Below are positions 9,227-17,422 of a stretch of 64,000 bases of DNA, piece by piece (positions within the stretch are counted from its first letter, which is position 1; each line of letters starts with the position of its first letter). A program made the position numbers and the translations under genes. The notes beneath the pieces were generated by a model. That model made no database searches. It was not told the DNA's origin and saw only the letters and a list, made by a program, of their open reading frames with translations. Source of the DNA: Micrococcales bacterium (lineage in GTDB: Bacteria > Actinomycetota > Actinomycetes > S36-B12 > UBA10799); the NCBI GenBank assembly GCA_016719135.1, contig JADKAV010000008.1, forward strand, positions 1 through 64,000, read 5' to 3'.

Positions 9227-9985
9227 TTAGGCTCCCGACGCTTGCACCACCGTCAGCACGGACATGGCCAGGACCAGCCCTGCGAACCCGATGCCCAGGT
9301 TGCGCTCCGACCAGCGGTTGGACCAGCGGGCGGCCACCGCACTGCTGATCAGCACGAACGCGGCGACGACGACAGTGGCGGTGAGATCGAGGGCTTCACC
9401 GGCTCGGGGAACCAAGGCGACGGCTGAGTTCAACGTGATCACCAACAGCGCTGTCGCGGTCGCCCGGTACATGCTCATACCCATCACCAGGGCCAGGGCA
9501 GGTACCACCAGGAATCCGCCGCCGACCCCGAAGAAGCCGGTGAAAAGGCCCACCGTCGCCGCGGTCGGAACGACCAGCCACCAGGAGCGGCGCGAGCGTT
9601 CGACCCGCTCACCGCCACCCGGGGACGATCGCAGTGCCTTGCGCAGCATCAACGTCCCAGCAATCACCAGCACGACGGCGAAGCCCCACAGTTGGATCCG
9701 GTCCTCGGTGACCAGGGCCAACCGGGAGCCTGCCAACGCGCCCACGATTCCGAGTGCGCTGAAGATGAAGCCCTGCTTCCAATCCACGCGTCCGGCGCGC
9801 GCATGCGGAATGAGTCCGCCGATCGCGCCGATGCCGACGACGACCAGCGAGGTGGTCCCGGCCTCGTCGGTGGGGACGCCCGCTGCGACCAACAAGGGGA
9901 TCGCGAGGATCCCGCCGCCCCCGCCGAACAGCCCCAGGGACAGCCCCAGTGCGATGCCGATGAGTATGTACTCGACGTACTCCAC
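9227..9985 (-). CDS. TSUP-family (TauE/SafE) sulfite/sulfur-anion exporter
   Basis: A 252-aa inner-membrane protein with about seven or eight helices and the two glycine-rich repeats of the TauE/SafE family (LGLFGGGGGILAIPLLV near the N-terminus and GFFGVGGGFLVVPALAL in the second half). It starts with GTG at 9985, six nt after the upstream rhodanese gene, so it belongs to the sulfane-sulfur operon. By context it probably exports sulfite or a related anion made by persulfide oxidation; the substrate is inferred. Confidence 0.88.
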   Translation of the reverse strand: MEYVEYILIGIALGLSLGLFGGGGGILAIPLLVAAGVPTDEAGTTSLVVVGIGAIGGLIPHARAGRVDWKQGFIFSALGIVGALAGSRLALVTEDRIQLWGFAVVLVIAGTLMLRKALRSSPGGGERVERSRRSWWLVVPTAATVGLFTGFFGVGGGFLVVPALALVMGMSMYRATATALLVITLNSAVALVPRAGEALDLTATVVVAAFVLISSAVAARWSNRWSERNLGIGFAGLVLAMSVLTVVQASGA

Positions 9986-9991
9986 CAGGTA

Positions 9992-10345
9992 TCAGGCGAT
10001 CCTGCCGGATCGGCCGCGGCGATCCATCACTTGTCCGCCGACGGACTGCCAAGCACGCATGCCGCCTGAGAGGCTGAACGCCTCGTAGCCCTGCTTGCGC
10101 AGTTTCGAGGTCACCGATCGCGAGCGGTTGCCCGATCGGCAGACCACCACGATGTCCTTGCCCTTCTTGAAACGGTTCATCCGGGCGTCGACCTGACCGG
10201 TCGGGATGTGCGTGGCCTGCGGGGCGTGGCCGGCGTTCCATTCCCCGGTCTCCCGCACGTCGATGAGCTGGGCGCCGGAGCGCACGAGTTCACGCGCCTC
10301 GGTGGCCGAGACCGATGGCACCTTGAATCGGTCGAAGAGTCCCAC
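9992..10345 (-). CDS. Single-domain rhodanese (sulfurtransferase)
   Basis: A 117-aa rhodanese domain with ATEARELVRSGAQLIDVRE at the start and the active-site loop CRSGNRS, which carries the persulfide-forming cysteine. It would move sulfane sulfur between thiol acceptors in the cytoplasm. It sits 9 nt after the persulfide dioxygenase-like gene and 6 nt before the TSUP exporter, all in one direction. Confidence 0.9.
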   Translation of the reverse strand: MGLFDRFKVPSVSATEARELVRSGAQLIDVRETGEWNAGHAPQATHIPTGQVDARMNRFKKGKDIVVVCRSGNRSRSVTSKLRKQGYEAFSLSGGMRAWQSVGGQVMDRRGRSGRIA

Positions 10346-10354
10346 GGTGTGCTC

Positions 10355-11794
10355 CTAGTCGGTGTACGCGTTGCCCAGCATGGCAGCGTGCGTGTCCTTG
10401 ACGATCGGCAGCCCAGCCTTCTCCGTGGCGGTGAAATCATCGTCGACTGCCACTACCGGTACGCCCGCGCGGACGAGCAGAGACGCCGCGACCATCGCAC
10501 GGAAGCCGCTGCCGCACGACACCCAGACCGTCGGATCGGCCCCGGCGTGCTTGGCCGCATCCGACCACGCCTTGACCTGGCCGATCGCTTCGGGCAAGTC
10601 ATGCAACGGTATGTGACGGGCGCCGTCGACGTGCCCTTCTTGCCACTCGGTCTTGCGCCGCGCGTCCACCAGGAGCAACTGTGAGTCCTTGTCGAGCGCC
10701 TTGGCCAGTTCCTGGAAATCGGCGCGCTGGACGGTGCCCAGATCCTCGGACTTACGCGCCCAGGTCTTGGGTTCGCCCACATTCTGGCCAGCCGGACGGT
10801 CGATGCCGATGCGTGCCATCGCGCGCTGGAACTCGCTGATCTGCTCCTGCGTCGCGCCGAGCAGCGTGATCGGCGTGCCCCACGGGATCAGCCAGCCCAA
10901 GTAGGTGATCGCGTTGCCCTCGGCGTCGAAGCTGAGGCTTCCGGCCAGGTGCTCGGCGGCCCACAAGCGGCGTTGACGCAGGTCGACGACCCACTCGCCG
11001 GCCTCGATGCGTCGGCGCAGTTCATCGGCGTCGGCGACGTCGGCAGGCGAAAGGTCGATCTCGCGCGCACCCTGTTCGTTGGCCGGGCCCATGTGCTTGT
11101 AGTAGGCGGGGAAGGCGTCGAGGCCCTCGAGCAGTTCGGTGACGAACTCATGCTCGTCGAGCAGCGCCGCGGGGTTGGTCGTGGCTTGCTGACCGATGGT
11201 CGATTCCAGTCCGACGGTTGCCGTCGCGCTGCAGAACGAGCCGAATCCGTGGGTCGGCATCACGGCCGCGGAGTCGTCGATGCCCTCGACCAGTTTGCGC
11301 ACGGATTTCCACTGGGCGTGTGCCAGGCCCTCGGTGGCTTCCGGACCGATCAGGTCGGGACGGCCGACACTGCCGAACAGCAGCGAACCGCCGGTGAACA
11401 CCGCCTCGTCCTTGCCGTCCACGCTGACCGCGTACGAGACGTGATGGGGGGTGTGTCCGGGCGTGTGCAGTACGCGCCACGACATGTCGCCGGACTCGAA
11501 CGTGTCGCCCTCGCCCATCTCGAGGGCGCTGAACTGGTATTCGTGGCCGACGGGTACCACGTAGCCCGCGGACAGTTCTTCAGCCAGCACCAGGCCGCCG
11601 GAGACGTAGTCGTTGTGCATGTGGGTCTCGATCACGTGCGTGACGGTCCAATCGGGGTGCTCAGCAAGCACGGCATAAACGCGGTCGATGTCGCGCTGCG
11701 GGTCGACGACCACCGCTGTGGAACCCAGTCCGACGACGTATGAGCGGTCGCCCAGGTCTGGGGTCTCGATGATGATGATCTGGGGCTTCGGCAT
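10355..11794 (-). CDS. MBL-fold persulfide dioxygenase-like protein with two rhodanese domains
   Basis: A 479-aa fusion. The N-terminal metallo-beta-lactamase domain has the metal motif HMHND (His58, His60, Asp62), HTPGHTPHH and a distal GRPD, as in ETHE1-type persulfide dioxygenases that oxidise glutathione or mycothiol persulfide to sulfite. Two rhodanese modules follow. The first (about 240-330) shows no catalytic cysteine; the second (about 365-460) has VDAR...GHVDGA and a loop with cysteine (VSCGSGFRA). The position normally DH in HxHxDH reads DY here. Operon neighbours are two stand-alone rhodaneses and a CstR-type repressor. Confidence 0.88.
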   Translation of the reverse strand: MPKPQIIIIETPDLGDRSYVVGLGSTAVVVDPQRDIDRVYAVLAEHPDWTVTHVIETHMHNDYVSGGLVLAEELSAGYVVPVGHEYQFSALEMGEGDTFESGDMSWRVLHTPGHTPHHVSYAVSVDGKDEAVFTGGSLLFGSVGRPDLIGPEATEGLAHAQWKSVRKLVEGIDDSAAVMPTHGFGSFCSATATVGLESTIGQQATTNPAALLDEHEFVTELLEGLDAFPAYYKHMGPANEQGAREIDLSPADVADADELRRRIEAGEWVVDLRQRRLWAAEHLAGSLSFDAEGNAITYLGWLIPWGTPITLLGATQEQISEFQRAMARIGIDRPAGQNVGEPKTWARKSEDLGTVQRADFQELAKALDKDSQLLLVDARRKTEWQEGHVDGARHIPLHDLPEAIGQVKAWSDAAKHAGADPTVWVSCGSGFRAMVAASLLVRAGVPVVAVDDDFTATEKAGLPIVKDTHAAMLGNAYTD

Positions 11795-11797
11795 GGT

Positions 11798-12130
11798 TCA
11801 GCGGATCCTTTCGGCCGGTTGGGTGGTTTCGATCGGGTAGCCCTGGCGTTGCCAGGCCTCAGTACCGCCGTGGACGTTGATGCTGCTGATGCCCTGTTGG
11901 GCCAGCCACATCACGACTTGTCCGGAGCGGTTGCCGGTGCGGCACAATACGTAGACGGGCGAGTCGCCTGCGAACTCCTCCTTGCGCAAGGGGACCAGGG
12001 ACATGGGGATCCAGACGGCTCCGGGCACATGGCCGCCGTCGAACTCCCACTGCTCGCGCACGTCGATCATGCGCGGCTGGCCGGAGTCGGTCAGCGCCTT
12101 CAGGTCCGAGACGGAGATCTGTTCGATCAC
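11798..12130 (-). CDS. Rhodanese-like sulfurtransferase
   Basis: A 110-aa single rhodanese domain. It opens with the family start (ISVSDLKALTDSG...MIDVRE), has GHVPGAVWIPM and the catalytic loop CRTGNRS. It lies 3 nt upstream of the persulfide dioxygenase-like gene and 22 nt after the repressor gene, so it is co-transcribed with them. It probably supplies or removes persulfide sulfur. Confidence 0.9.
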   Translation of the reverse strand: MIEQISVSDLKALTDSGQPRMIDVREQWEFDGGHVPGAVWIPMSLVPLRKEEFAGDSPVYVLCRTGNRSGQVVMWLAQQGISSINVHGGTEAWQRQGYPIETTQPAERIR

Positions 12131-12152
12131 TGGGGACTTCCTTTCGAGATGG

Positions 12153-12509
12153 TCAGGCGAGGGCGAGGAAGAGTTTCTCGAGGTCGGCCAGGTCGGCGCT
12201 GCCGCTGGCGTCGGGGTGGGTCACGCACTCGCGCAGGCTACTGGCGACCACTGCGAAGCCAGCCTTGTCGAGAGCCTTGGAGACCGCAGCGATCTGTGGC
12301 ACCACTTCGCGGCAGTCGCGGCCCTGTTCGAGCATCCGGATGACGGCGCCGAGTTGGCCCTCCGCGCGGCGCAGGCGGTTGACGATGGCGGTGAGGTCGT
12401 CGCTGCTGATGGTCACCGGCTCTTTGTCGCCCAGGACGGGAGCTCGGCGCACGGGGGTGGCCGACTTCTCGGTGGGAGCCGGCTTGGCCACACCCCGCTG
12501 TTGGCTCAT
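12153..12509 (-). CDS. CsoR/RcnR-family repressor, persulfide-sensing (CstR) type
   Basis: A 118-aa helical regulator of the CsoR family with a poorly conserved 35-residue N-terminus. The two sensing cysteines, Cys66 (GRDC) and Cys95 (RECV), are 29 residues apart as in CstR (31/60). The histidine that copper-sensing CsoR needs four residues before the second cysteine is replaced by Ser91. This favours a sulfane-sulfur sensor over a copper sensor, in agreement with the neighbouring rhodanese and persulfide dioxygenase genes. The start overlaps the stop of the small Cys-rich gene (ATGA). Two palindromes upstream of the operon are its probable operators. Confidence 0.85.
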   Translation of the reverse strand: MSQQRGVAKPAPTEKSATPVRRAPVLGDKEPVTISSDDLTAIVNRLRRAEGQLGAVIRMLEQGRDCREVVPQIAAVSKALDKAGFAVVASSLRECVTHPDASGSADLADLEKLFLALA

Positions 12510-12622
12510 CGGCAGTCGCACCGCTGATGCGCGGGAACCGAGGCGAGCACCTGGGCTGCGTGGTTGCCGCACCCGGCGTACGTCACCTTGCGGCAGGAGT
12601 GGCAAACAGCGGGACTGCACAT
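12506..12622 (-). CDS. Small cysteine-rich protein
   Basis: A 38-aa protein starting MCSPAVCHSC with seven cysteines arranged as a possible zinc or metal knuckle: MC, CHSC, an AGCGNH motif and a CDC end. Small actinobacterial proteins with a similar C-x2-C ... AGCGxH pattern exist, without known function. It is the first gene after the twin operators and overlaps the repressor gene by 4 nt, so it should be expressed with the sulfur operon. A role in binding or relaying sulfur is only a guess. Confidence 0.65.
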   Translation of the reverse strand: MCSPAVCHSCRKVTYAGCGNHAAQVLASVPAHQRCDCR

Positions 12623-12650
12623 CGTATGAACCTCCGAGATCGTGGGTTGA

Positions 12651-12670
12651 ACATACCCTAGGGGGTATGT
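12651..12670. promoter_or_regulatory. CsoR/CstR-type operator 1
   Basis: Perfect palindrome ACATACCC-TAGG-GGGTATGT. The arms match the C/G-run operators with TA ends used by CsoR-family repressors. It lies 28 bp from the start of the small Cys-rich gene. Confidence 0.75.
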
Positions 12671-12685
12671 GTTCTGTACAACAAT

Positions 12686-12701
12686 ATACCCCGGGGGGTA
12701 T
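12686..12701. promoter_or_regulatory. CsoR/CstR-type operator 2
   Basis: Perfect palindrome ATACCCC-GG-GGGGTAT, 15 bp from operator 1. The pair sits between divergent genes and could control both the sulfur operon and the AhpD-like gene. Confidence 0.75.
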
Positions 12702-12760
12702 CCTGGGTGCAAGACCCGTCGACAACTTGTGTCGGTGGAAGACTGAGGAGGAACCCCACA

Positions 12761-13123
12761 ATGACGTACGGCCAAGCCGTCCAAGATGAACTGCGTCCGC
12801 AGACCCGTGAGCTGCGCCGGATGATCCCGGAGGTCTACAAGGGTTTCGCCGCGCTGCACGGCGCAGCGTTTGCTGACGGCGTGTTGGATGCCAAGACCAA
12901 GGAACTGATCGCATTGGCCATCTCGGTGAACACCCAGTGCGACGGGTGTATCTCATCTCATGCCAGGGCGGCGGCCAAGAACGGTGCGACTCTGGAAGAG
13001 GCCGCGGAAGCCATTGGTGTCACGCTGCTCATGGGCGGCGGTCCGGCCTCGATCTACGCCCCCCGGGCCTACTCGGCGTTTCAGGAGTTTTACGCGCAGT
13101 TCCACCCCGACGAGGCGCAGTAG
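12761..13123 (+). CDS. Carboxymuconolactone decarboxylase/AhpD-like protein
   Basis: A 120-aa all-helical AhpD-fold protein with the redox motif CDGC (Cys60, Cys63) followed by His67, as in AhpD-type peroxidase-coupling proteins. The ATG has GAGGAG 10 nt upstream. It is transcribed divergently from the sulfane-sulfur operon and shares its operator region, so it is probably induced by the same persulfide or thiol stress and may reduce a peroxide or persulfide through its CxxC. Exact substrate is unknown. Confidence 0.88.
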   Translation: MTYGQAVQDELRPQTRELRRMIPEVYKGFAALHGAAFADGVLDAKTKELIALAISVNTQCDGCISSHARAAAKNGATLEEAAEAIGVTLLMGGGPASIYAPRAYSAFQEFYAQFHPDEAQ

Positions 13124-13207
13124 CCCTGGGTTGTGGATAGAGCCGCAGCGTCCACAGAACAGCTCGACGGGCTTCAACGGATGCTCAACCGGTGTGAGGC
13201 TTTCCCC

Positions 13208-13579
13208 ATGCAGCAGAACACGCTCACACTCATCGGCAACCTGGCTACAGACGTCGCGGTGACCACCACGGAGGACGATCTGCGCGTGGCCCGTTTCCGG
13301 ATCGTCGTCTTCTCACGGCGATGGGACCGCAAGAACAGCACCTGGGTCAACGGCGAGCCGACCTACGTGGCGGTGGCATGTTGGCGGCGCCTGGCAGACA
13401 ACGTCGCGTCGAGTTTGCGGCGAGGTGACCCCGTCGTCGTCACAGGTCGGTTGAAGGTGTTCTCCGTGGAGCGCAATGGCCGGTCGACGACCCGGGTGGA
13501 GATCGACGCGTCGTGTGTCGGCCCTGATCTGAACCGGACGACCGCTGTGCCTGAGCGTGCCTTGCGTCGGGCTGCGTAG
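13208..13579 (+). CDS. Short single-stranded DNA-binding protein without acidic tail
   Basis: A 123-aa OB-fold SSB: MQQNTLTLIGNLATDV start, FRIVVFSRRWD, WVNGEPTYVAVACWRRLADNVASSL and GRLKVFS are the usual SSB strands and loop. The protein stops shortly after the OB fold with RALRRAA. There is no glycine-rich linker and no acidic DDxPF tip, which is the docking site for partner proteins in standard SSBs. It is therefore probably a secondary SSB rather than the main replicative one. ATG 13208 was chosen because the conserved domain starts there; the frame is open upstream. Confidence 0.82.
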   Translation: MQQNTLTLIGNLATDVAVTTTEDDLRVARFRIVVFSRRWDRKNSTWVNGEPTYVAVACWRRLADNVASSLRRGDPVVVTGRLKVFSVERNGRSTTRVEIDASCVGPDLNRTTAVPERALRRAA

Positions 13580-13902
13580 CCCGGCTCACTGACGATTCTG
13601 TGGTCGGGAGGCCAAGGGAGCTCGTTCTGGTTTCCGGATTCCCGTTGGACTCTGGTTGTCTTGTGCGCTGCTACCGACGTGACCGCTGCGTCGCCGTTGA
13701 CGACTCAGTCGACGTGCTCGATGATTCGGCGTTACAGCACCGAGTGGGAATGGCAGGCCGACCGAGGGCTCCTGCCCGTTCCCCAAAACCGCATTCGCTC
13801 TTGATCAGCGCACCCGAGGCCTTCACGTCGCGCGGAGCGTTGTCGCGCCATCGGCGGTGCAACTTTGATTGGCTCGGGGCGTTCATCCTGAGAGGAGCCG
13901 TC
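13580..13902. other. Intergenic region with nothing recognised
   Basis: Between the SSB stop and the VOC start I see no conserved reading frame, repeat or hairpin of note. Only the AGAGGAG ribosome-binding site at 13891-13897 for the following gene can be assigned. Confidence 0.5.
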
Positions 13903-14235
13903 ATGATTCGCAGCGTGCTCGCCCAGTGCACCGTGTCAGATCTCGAACGCGCCGAGCAGTGGTACACCCGTCTGTTCAATGGCCCGCCCGACGCCCGACC
14001 CATGCCGGGACTGCTGGAGTGGCACCTAGGTGACGCGTTCGGTGTTCAAGTCTGGCTTGAAACCGACCGTGCTGGGCAGTCGACCGTCGTGCTCGGCGAG
14101 ACTGATCTCGATCGAGCCGCCGCCCGCCTCAGTGCGGCGGGTGTAGACCACGCGGGACCGGAACCCGGAGGCGGCGCGCGTCTCTTGCAACTCGCCGACC
14201 CGGACGGAAACAGAATCGTCTTCACGGGAGCCTGA
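13903..14235 (+). CDS. VOC (glyoxalase/bleomycin-resistance) family protein
   Basis: A 110-aa single vicinal-oxygen-chelate module: beta-alpha start with DLERAEQWYTRLF and a C-terminal PDGNRIVFTG strand, both hallmarks of the fold. The ATG has AGAGGAG 6 nt upstream. No substrate can be assigned; the metal ligands are not clear in this short version, so it may be a non-catalytic binding protein. Confidence 0.85.
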   Translation: MIRSVLAQCTVSDLERAEQWYTRLFNGPPDARPMPGLLEWHLGDAFGVQVWLETDRAGQSTVVLGETDLDRAAARLSAAGVDHAGPEPGGGARLLQLADPDGNRIVFTGA

Positions 14236-14402
14236 ACGACGCCCCTCGCCGATGTCGAGCGCCTGATATCAGATTGCCTCGTTGTCACCGTCATCGTCGC
14301 CGAAATGGCTGCACGGCGGAGGTCGATTCTCGAGCGAGACCGTCAACGCCGCACAGGGTCAGCCCTGGTGCGCGATTGCCCTTATCGGTTCGGTCGGACT
14401 TG

Positions 14403-14582
14403 TCGTAGGTCCGGTTTACGGTGTGAACAGGTAGGTCGGGGAAGTTGTCGTAGGTCCGGTTTACGGTGTGAGCAGGTAGTTCGGGGAATCTGTCAGACCC
14501 TCGGTTTAGGTTGTGAACAGGTAGGTCGGGGAAGTTGTCGTAGGTCCGGTTTACGGTGTGAGCAGTAGTTGAAGTTGGTTTT
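14403..14582. repeat. Four tandem 45-bp repeats
   Basis: Units start at 14403, 14448, 14493 and 14538, each 45 bp. Units 1, 2 and 4 share TCGTAGGTCCGGTTTACGGT; unit 3 has diverged in its first 20 bases. All units share the GTGAxCAGGTAG core, and unit 4 decays after its first 28 bp. The unit length is a multiple of three and one frame stays open through the array, but its protein looks like translated repeat, not a gene. The array ends about 80 bp before DUF222 gene 1. The rest of 14236-14663 holds nothing I can recognise. Confidence 0.85.
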
Positions 14583-14663
14583 CGTCAGCTCGTGGAGCGA
14601 CGTCGCGGTGGGCACCTGTCCTCCGATACGACATTCAAGGTTGTTGTCGATCGGGGGTGTGCT

Positions 14664-15902
14664 GTGGCCGTTTCTTCTCCTTCTTCGTTTTTCGATGTGT
14701 CTCGGGCGGCGCATCGCCGGGCCCGGATCCGGGCGAGCCTGCCGACAACAGCCCCGGCCGGGTTCGACGAGATCAACGATGAGATCGATGCGTTGCCGGA
14801 TCCGAAGCATCTGTGCGCGGAGGAACGCGCCGCGGCGATGAGTCACACGGCCAAGCTGCAGAACCGGCTGGCCGCGTATTTGACCTTTCTGGCAGGAGCG
14901 GCCGATACCGCTGGCGACTCCCGGGTTCTGGGTGCCGGGACTACCGGCAGTCTGGTCGCGATCGCCACGAACAACCCGGTTGCGGTCGGGTCGGGGATCG
15001 TGAACACCGCCAAAGCGTTGGAGGGCCTGCCGGCAGTCACGGACGCGTACGCCGAGGGCGCCATTTCTGGAATGCATGTGCACCAGATCCTGAACCTGGC
15101 CCCACACATAGATGACTTCACGACCGCGGAACCGGCGGTGGTTGCCCTGGCCAAGGCCACCGATGCCTCCGAGGTTCGCCGGGTGCTGCAGACCGTTGCA
15201 GACGCCCACAACCCTGAACACCTGGATTGGACCCGCGAGCAGCAACGCGCCAAACGCGGCCTCAGATTGTCGGCCCGCGCCAACGGGATGTGGGGGATCA
15301 CCGGGCTCCTCGACGAGGTGGATGGGGCGGTGCTGGCTGAAACTCTGGCCGCGTTCACCCAGCCGCGCGATACGCATGACAAGGCCACCCCGGCCCAGCG
15401 CCGTGCAGATGCCTTGGCCGCCATCGCCAACGCGGCTGCAACCAATCAGCGGCCGCTGGGAGTGTCCGCGGTGTCGATTCTGGTGGATTTGGAGAATCTG
15501 CCGGAGGGCGCCAACGCGTGTCTGACGGATGGCACCCCGCTGGGAGCCGACACGTTCGATCTGTTGTCCTGTGCCGCGGCGTGCACCGTCATCTTCGGAC
15601 TGAAGGTGAAAGGCACCTTCGTGCCGCTCGCCCTGGGGCGGAGTAAACGCCTGGCAAGTGCCGCACAATGGGCCGCGCTGATTGCCAGAGACCGTGGCTG
15701 CATCCGCTGTGGGCGGGCACCGCGGTTCTGCCAGGCCCACCACATCCACCACTGGAAGAACGGAGGCAGAACGGACCTGTCAAATTTGGCCCTTTTGTGT
15801 TCGAGATGCCATCACGATCTGCACCTGGGTCGCTACATCATCACCATGGACACGTACGCGATTCCCGTCATCACCCAGACCAGGGGACCGCCGTGGACCT
15901 AG
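14664..15902 (+). CDS. DUF222 (13E12 family) HNH endonuclease-like protein 1
   Basis: A 412-aa protein. The N-terminal three quarters are the helical DUF222/13E12 domain; the C-terminus is an HNH module with CIRC, AHHIHHW, GGxTDLSN and LLCSRCHH, in which the zinc cysteines and HNH histidines are present. Such genes occur in many copies in actinobacterial genomes and behave like semi-mobile repeats; their role is unclear. GTG 14664 was chosen for the G5 run 5 nt upstream; an in-frame GTG at 14592 would add 24 residues. The reading frame is intact. A second, only distantly similar copy lies at 29912. Confidence 0.85.
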   Translation: MAVSSPSSFFDVSRAAHRRARIRASLPTTAPAGFDEINDEIDALPDPKHLCAEERAAAMSHTAKLQNRLAAYLTFLAGAADTAGDSRVLGAGTTGSLVAIATNNPVAVGSGIVNTAKALEGLPAVTDAYAEGAISGMHVHQILNLAPHIDDFTTAEPAVVALAKATDASEVRRVLQTVADAHNPEHLDWTREQQRAKRGLRLSARANGMWGITGLLDEVDGAVLAETLAAFTQPRDTHDKATPAQRRADALAAIANAAATNQRPLGVSAVSILVDLENLPEGANACLTDGTPLGADTFDLLSCAAACTVIFGLKVKGTFVPLALGRSKRLASAAQWAALIARDRGCIRCGRAPRFCQAHHIHHWKNGGRTDLSNLALLCSRCHHDLHLGRYIITMDTYAIPVITQTRGPPWT

Positions 15903-15932
15903 CGTTCGGGGGTCTGCATGGACCAGGAGATC

Positions 15933-17009
15933 TCAGACCATGGCTGCTGAAGAAACATCGGGATGCATCTTGACGTACTCGATCATGATCGGTGCGTAGT
16001 CGGCGAAGTGTGGGCAGCTCACACCCGTGCCCTCGAGGTCGGTGACGGTGTTGGTCGTGTCGTACACCGTCGGATGGGCGAAGTAGGCCACCGATTCCTC
16101 GGGGAATCCGACCAGTCGCTCAACGCCGGGCAGTCCGATGAGGACCTGCGTGAACTTCAGTGGAACACGCATCCAGACCGGCTCCTTGTCCAGCAAGGAG
16201 CAGAACGTCTCGACCAGTTCACGCACGGTTGGCGCCTTCGGGTCTGCCAGCGCGTAGCACTTGCCGACGGCGACGTCCATGGTGCTGAGCTGATCGATGG
16301 CCCCGATCACGAAGTCGCGGGGGACCAGGCCGAACCTGACCTGGTCGGGGTCAGCGACCCGGGGGACGACTGCGTATTTGGGCTGCTTCATGAGGAACTG
16401 GAGCAAGAAGTACGGACCGTCGAATTTCTGCGTCTCTCCGGTGACCGAGTCGCCCACCACGATTCCTGGGCGGTAGATGGTCGCCGGGAGTCCATCGGCG
16501 ATCGCGTTGCGCACCAGTTGCTCGGCTTCGAACTTGGTGTGCTCGTAGTGGTTCTGGAATGTCTGGCCGGTGTCGAGCTGATCCTCGAGGAACAGGCCGT
16601 GGTGGCTGCCACTCACGTAGCACGTGCTGACGTACTGCAGGCGCTTCAGGCCGGGCAGTGACCAGCACAGGTCGAGGACGTGTCGCGTCCCCTCGACGTT
16701 GACCCGGTACGCCAACTCGCTGGGAACGGCCAAGTCGTACACCGCCGCAAGATGGAACACCTCGGTGATGTCGTCAGTGACCCGATCCATACCCAATCCC
16801 GGCTCGGTGATGTCGCCGGTGACCAGTTCCACCCGGCCATCGAGGTCCGGGTGCTCCTCGGTCTGCTCGGCAAGTCGTTTCTGCGCCAACGGCATGAAGC
16901 GTTCCTGGACAACGCACAAGGCATTTGTGCCTGGTCGCTTCTCCAGCACGAGTGGTAGCAGCGCGGAACCGAGGAAGCCGGGGTAGCCGGTGAAGAGGAC
17001 TGTGCTCAT
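15933..17009 (-). CDS. Extended SDR, fatty-acyl-reductase-like
   Basis: A 358-aa NAD(P)-binding protein with GYPGFLGSAL at the N-terminus, a VFHLAAVYDL strand and the catalytic pair in YEHTK. The central PGIVVGDSVTG motif and the long C-terminal half resemble the reductase-like SDRs related to fatty acyl-CoA reductases and thioester reductase domains. The substrate is likely a lipid or CoA/ACP thioester, but this is inferred. It is transcribed toward the small unknown gene at 17054 and toward DUF222 gene 1; no operon partner is obvious. Confidence 0.82.
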   Translation of the reverse strand: MSTVLFTGYPGFLGSALLPLVLEKRPGTNALCVVQERFMPLAQKRLAEQTEEHPDLDGRVELVTGDITEPGLGMDRVTDDITEVFHLAAVYDLAVPSELAYRVNVEGTRHVLDLCWSLPGLKRLQYVSTCYVSGSHHGLFLEDQLDTGQTFQNHYEHTKFEAEQLVRNAIADGLPATIYRPGIVVGDSVTGETQKFDGPYFLLQFLMKQPKYAVVPRVADPDQVRFGLVPRDFVIGAIDQLSTMDVAVGKCYALADPKAPTVRELVETFCSLLDKEPVWMRVPLKFTQVLIGLPGVERLVGFPEESVAYFAHPTVYDTTNTVTDLEGTGVSCPHFADYAPIMIEYVKMHPDVSSAAMV

Positions 17010-17053
17010 GGGTCCAGTCTGCTACATCACCCCAGCAGGGATGAGCCGATAGC

Positions 17054-17422
17054 TCAGTCGTCCTTCCAAGGCGGTGTGTCTCCCATCTTTTTGTAGTACC
17101 TGGCCAGGTGGCCCTTGATGCGACCCATCTCGTCGTCGGGTACGTCGACTCCGCCACGCGCACCGTCCACCACACCGGCCGCGGACATGACGGCCCGCGG
17201 CACCGCCGTGAGCTCGCCGTCGATGACGTCGGCGATCGGCAATTTGTAGGCGGTGAAGTTGTCCTTGTTGTCGCCGTCGTACCAGACGAATGCGTCGCGG
17301 TACTTCTCGTTGGGGCCGTCCTCGGCACCTGCCCACTTGCGCACGCGGCTTTCCGCCTGCGAACCATCCCACTCACGGTCCCTGTCTGCCAGGGGAAGGT
17401 CCTGAAATGTTCTGACTGTCAT
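17054..17422 (-). CDS. Small soluble protein of unknown function
   Basis: A 122-aa acidic soluble protein with no signal or membrane segment. A block reading YKLPIADVIDG...AVPRAVMSAAG...GGVDVP, followed by HLARYYKKMGDTPPW, resembles a short C-terminal module seen in some phage-related proteins; I do not recognise a function. Its ATG overlaps the stop of the MscS gene (ATGA), so it is the last gene of the PRC-barrel/MscS operon. There are no other phage genes nearby. Confidence 0.75.
   Translation of the reverse strand: MTVRTFQDLPLADRDREWDGSQAESRVRKWAGAEDGPNEKYRDAFVWYDGDNKDNFTAYKLPIADVIDGELTAVPRAVMSAAGVVDGARGGVDVPDDEMGRIKGHLARYYKKMGDTPPWKDD

Noticed and set aside
14403..14582. Tandem 45-bp repeats as a CRISPR array
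   Set aside because: The repeats are contiguous with no unique spacers and there are no cas genes in the window.
15896..15911. SOS-like box overlapping the stop of DUF222 gene 1 (TGGACC-TAGC-GTTCGG)
   Set aside because: Three mismatches to the consensus and a position inside the coding end make it unconvincing.
17054..17422. Small phage-like protein as evidence of a prophage
   Set aside because: No integrase, portal, capsid or lysis gene is nearby; it is coupled to a channel operon.
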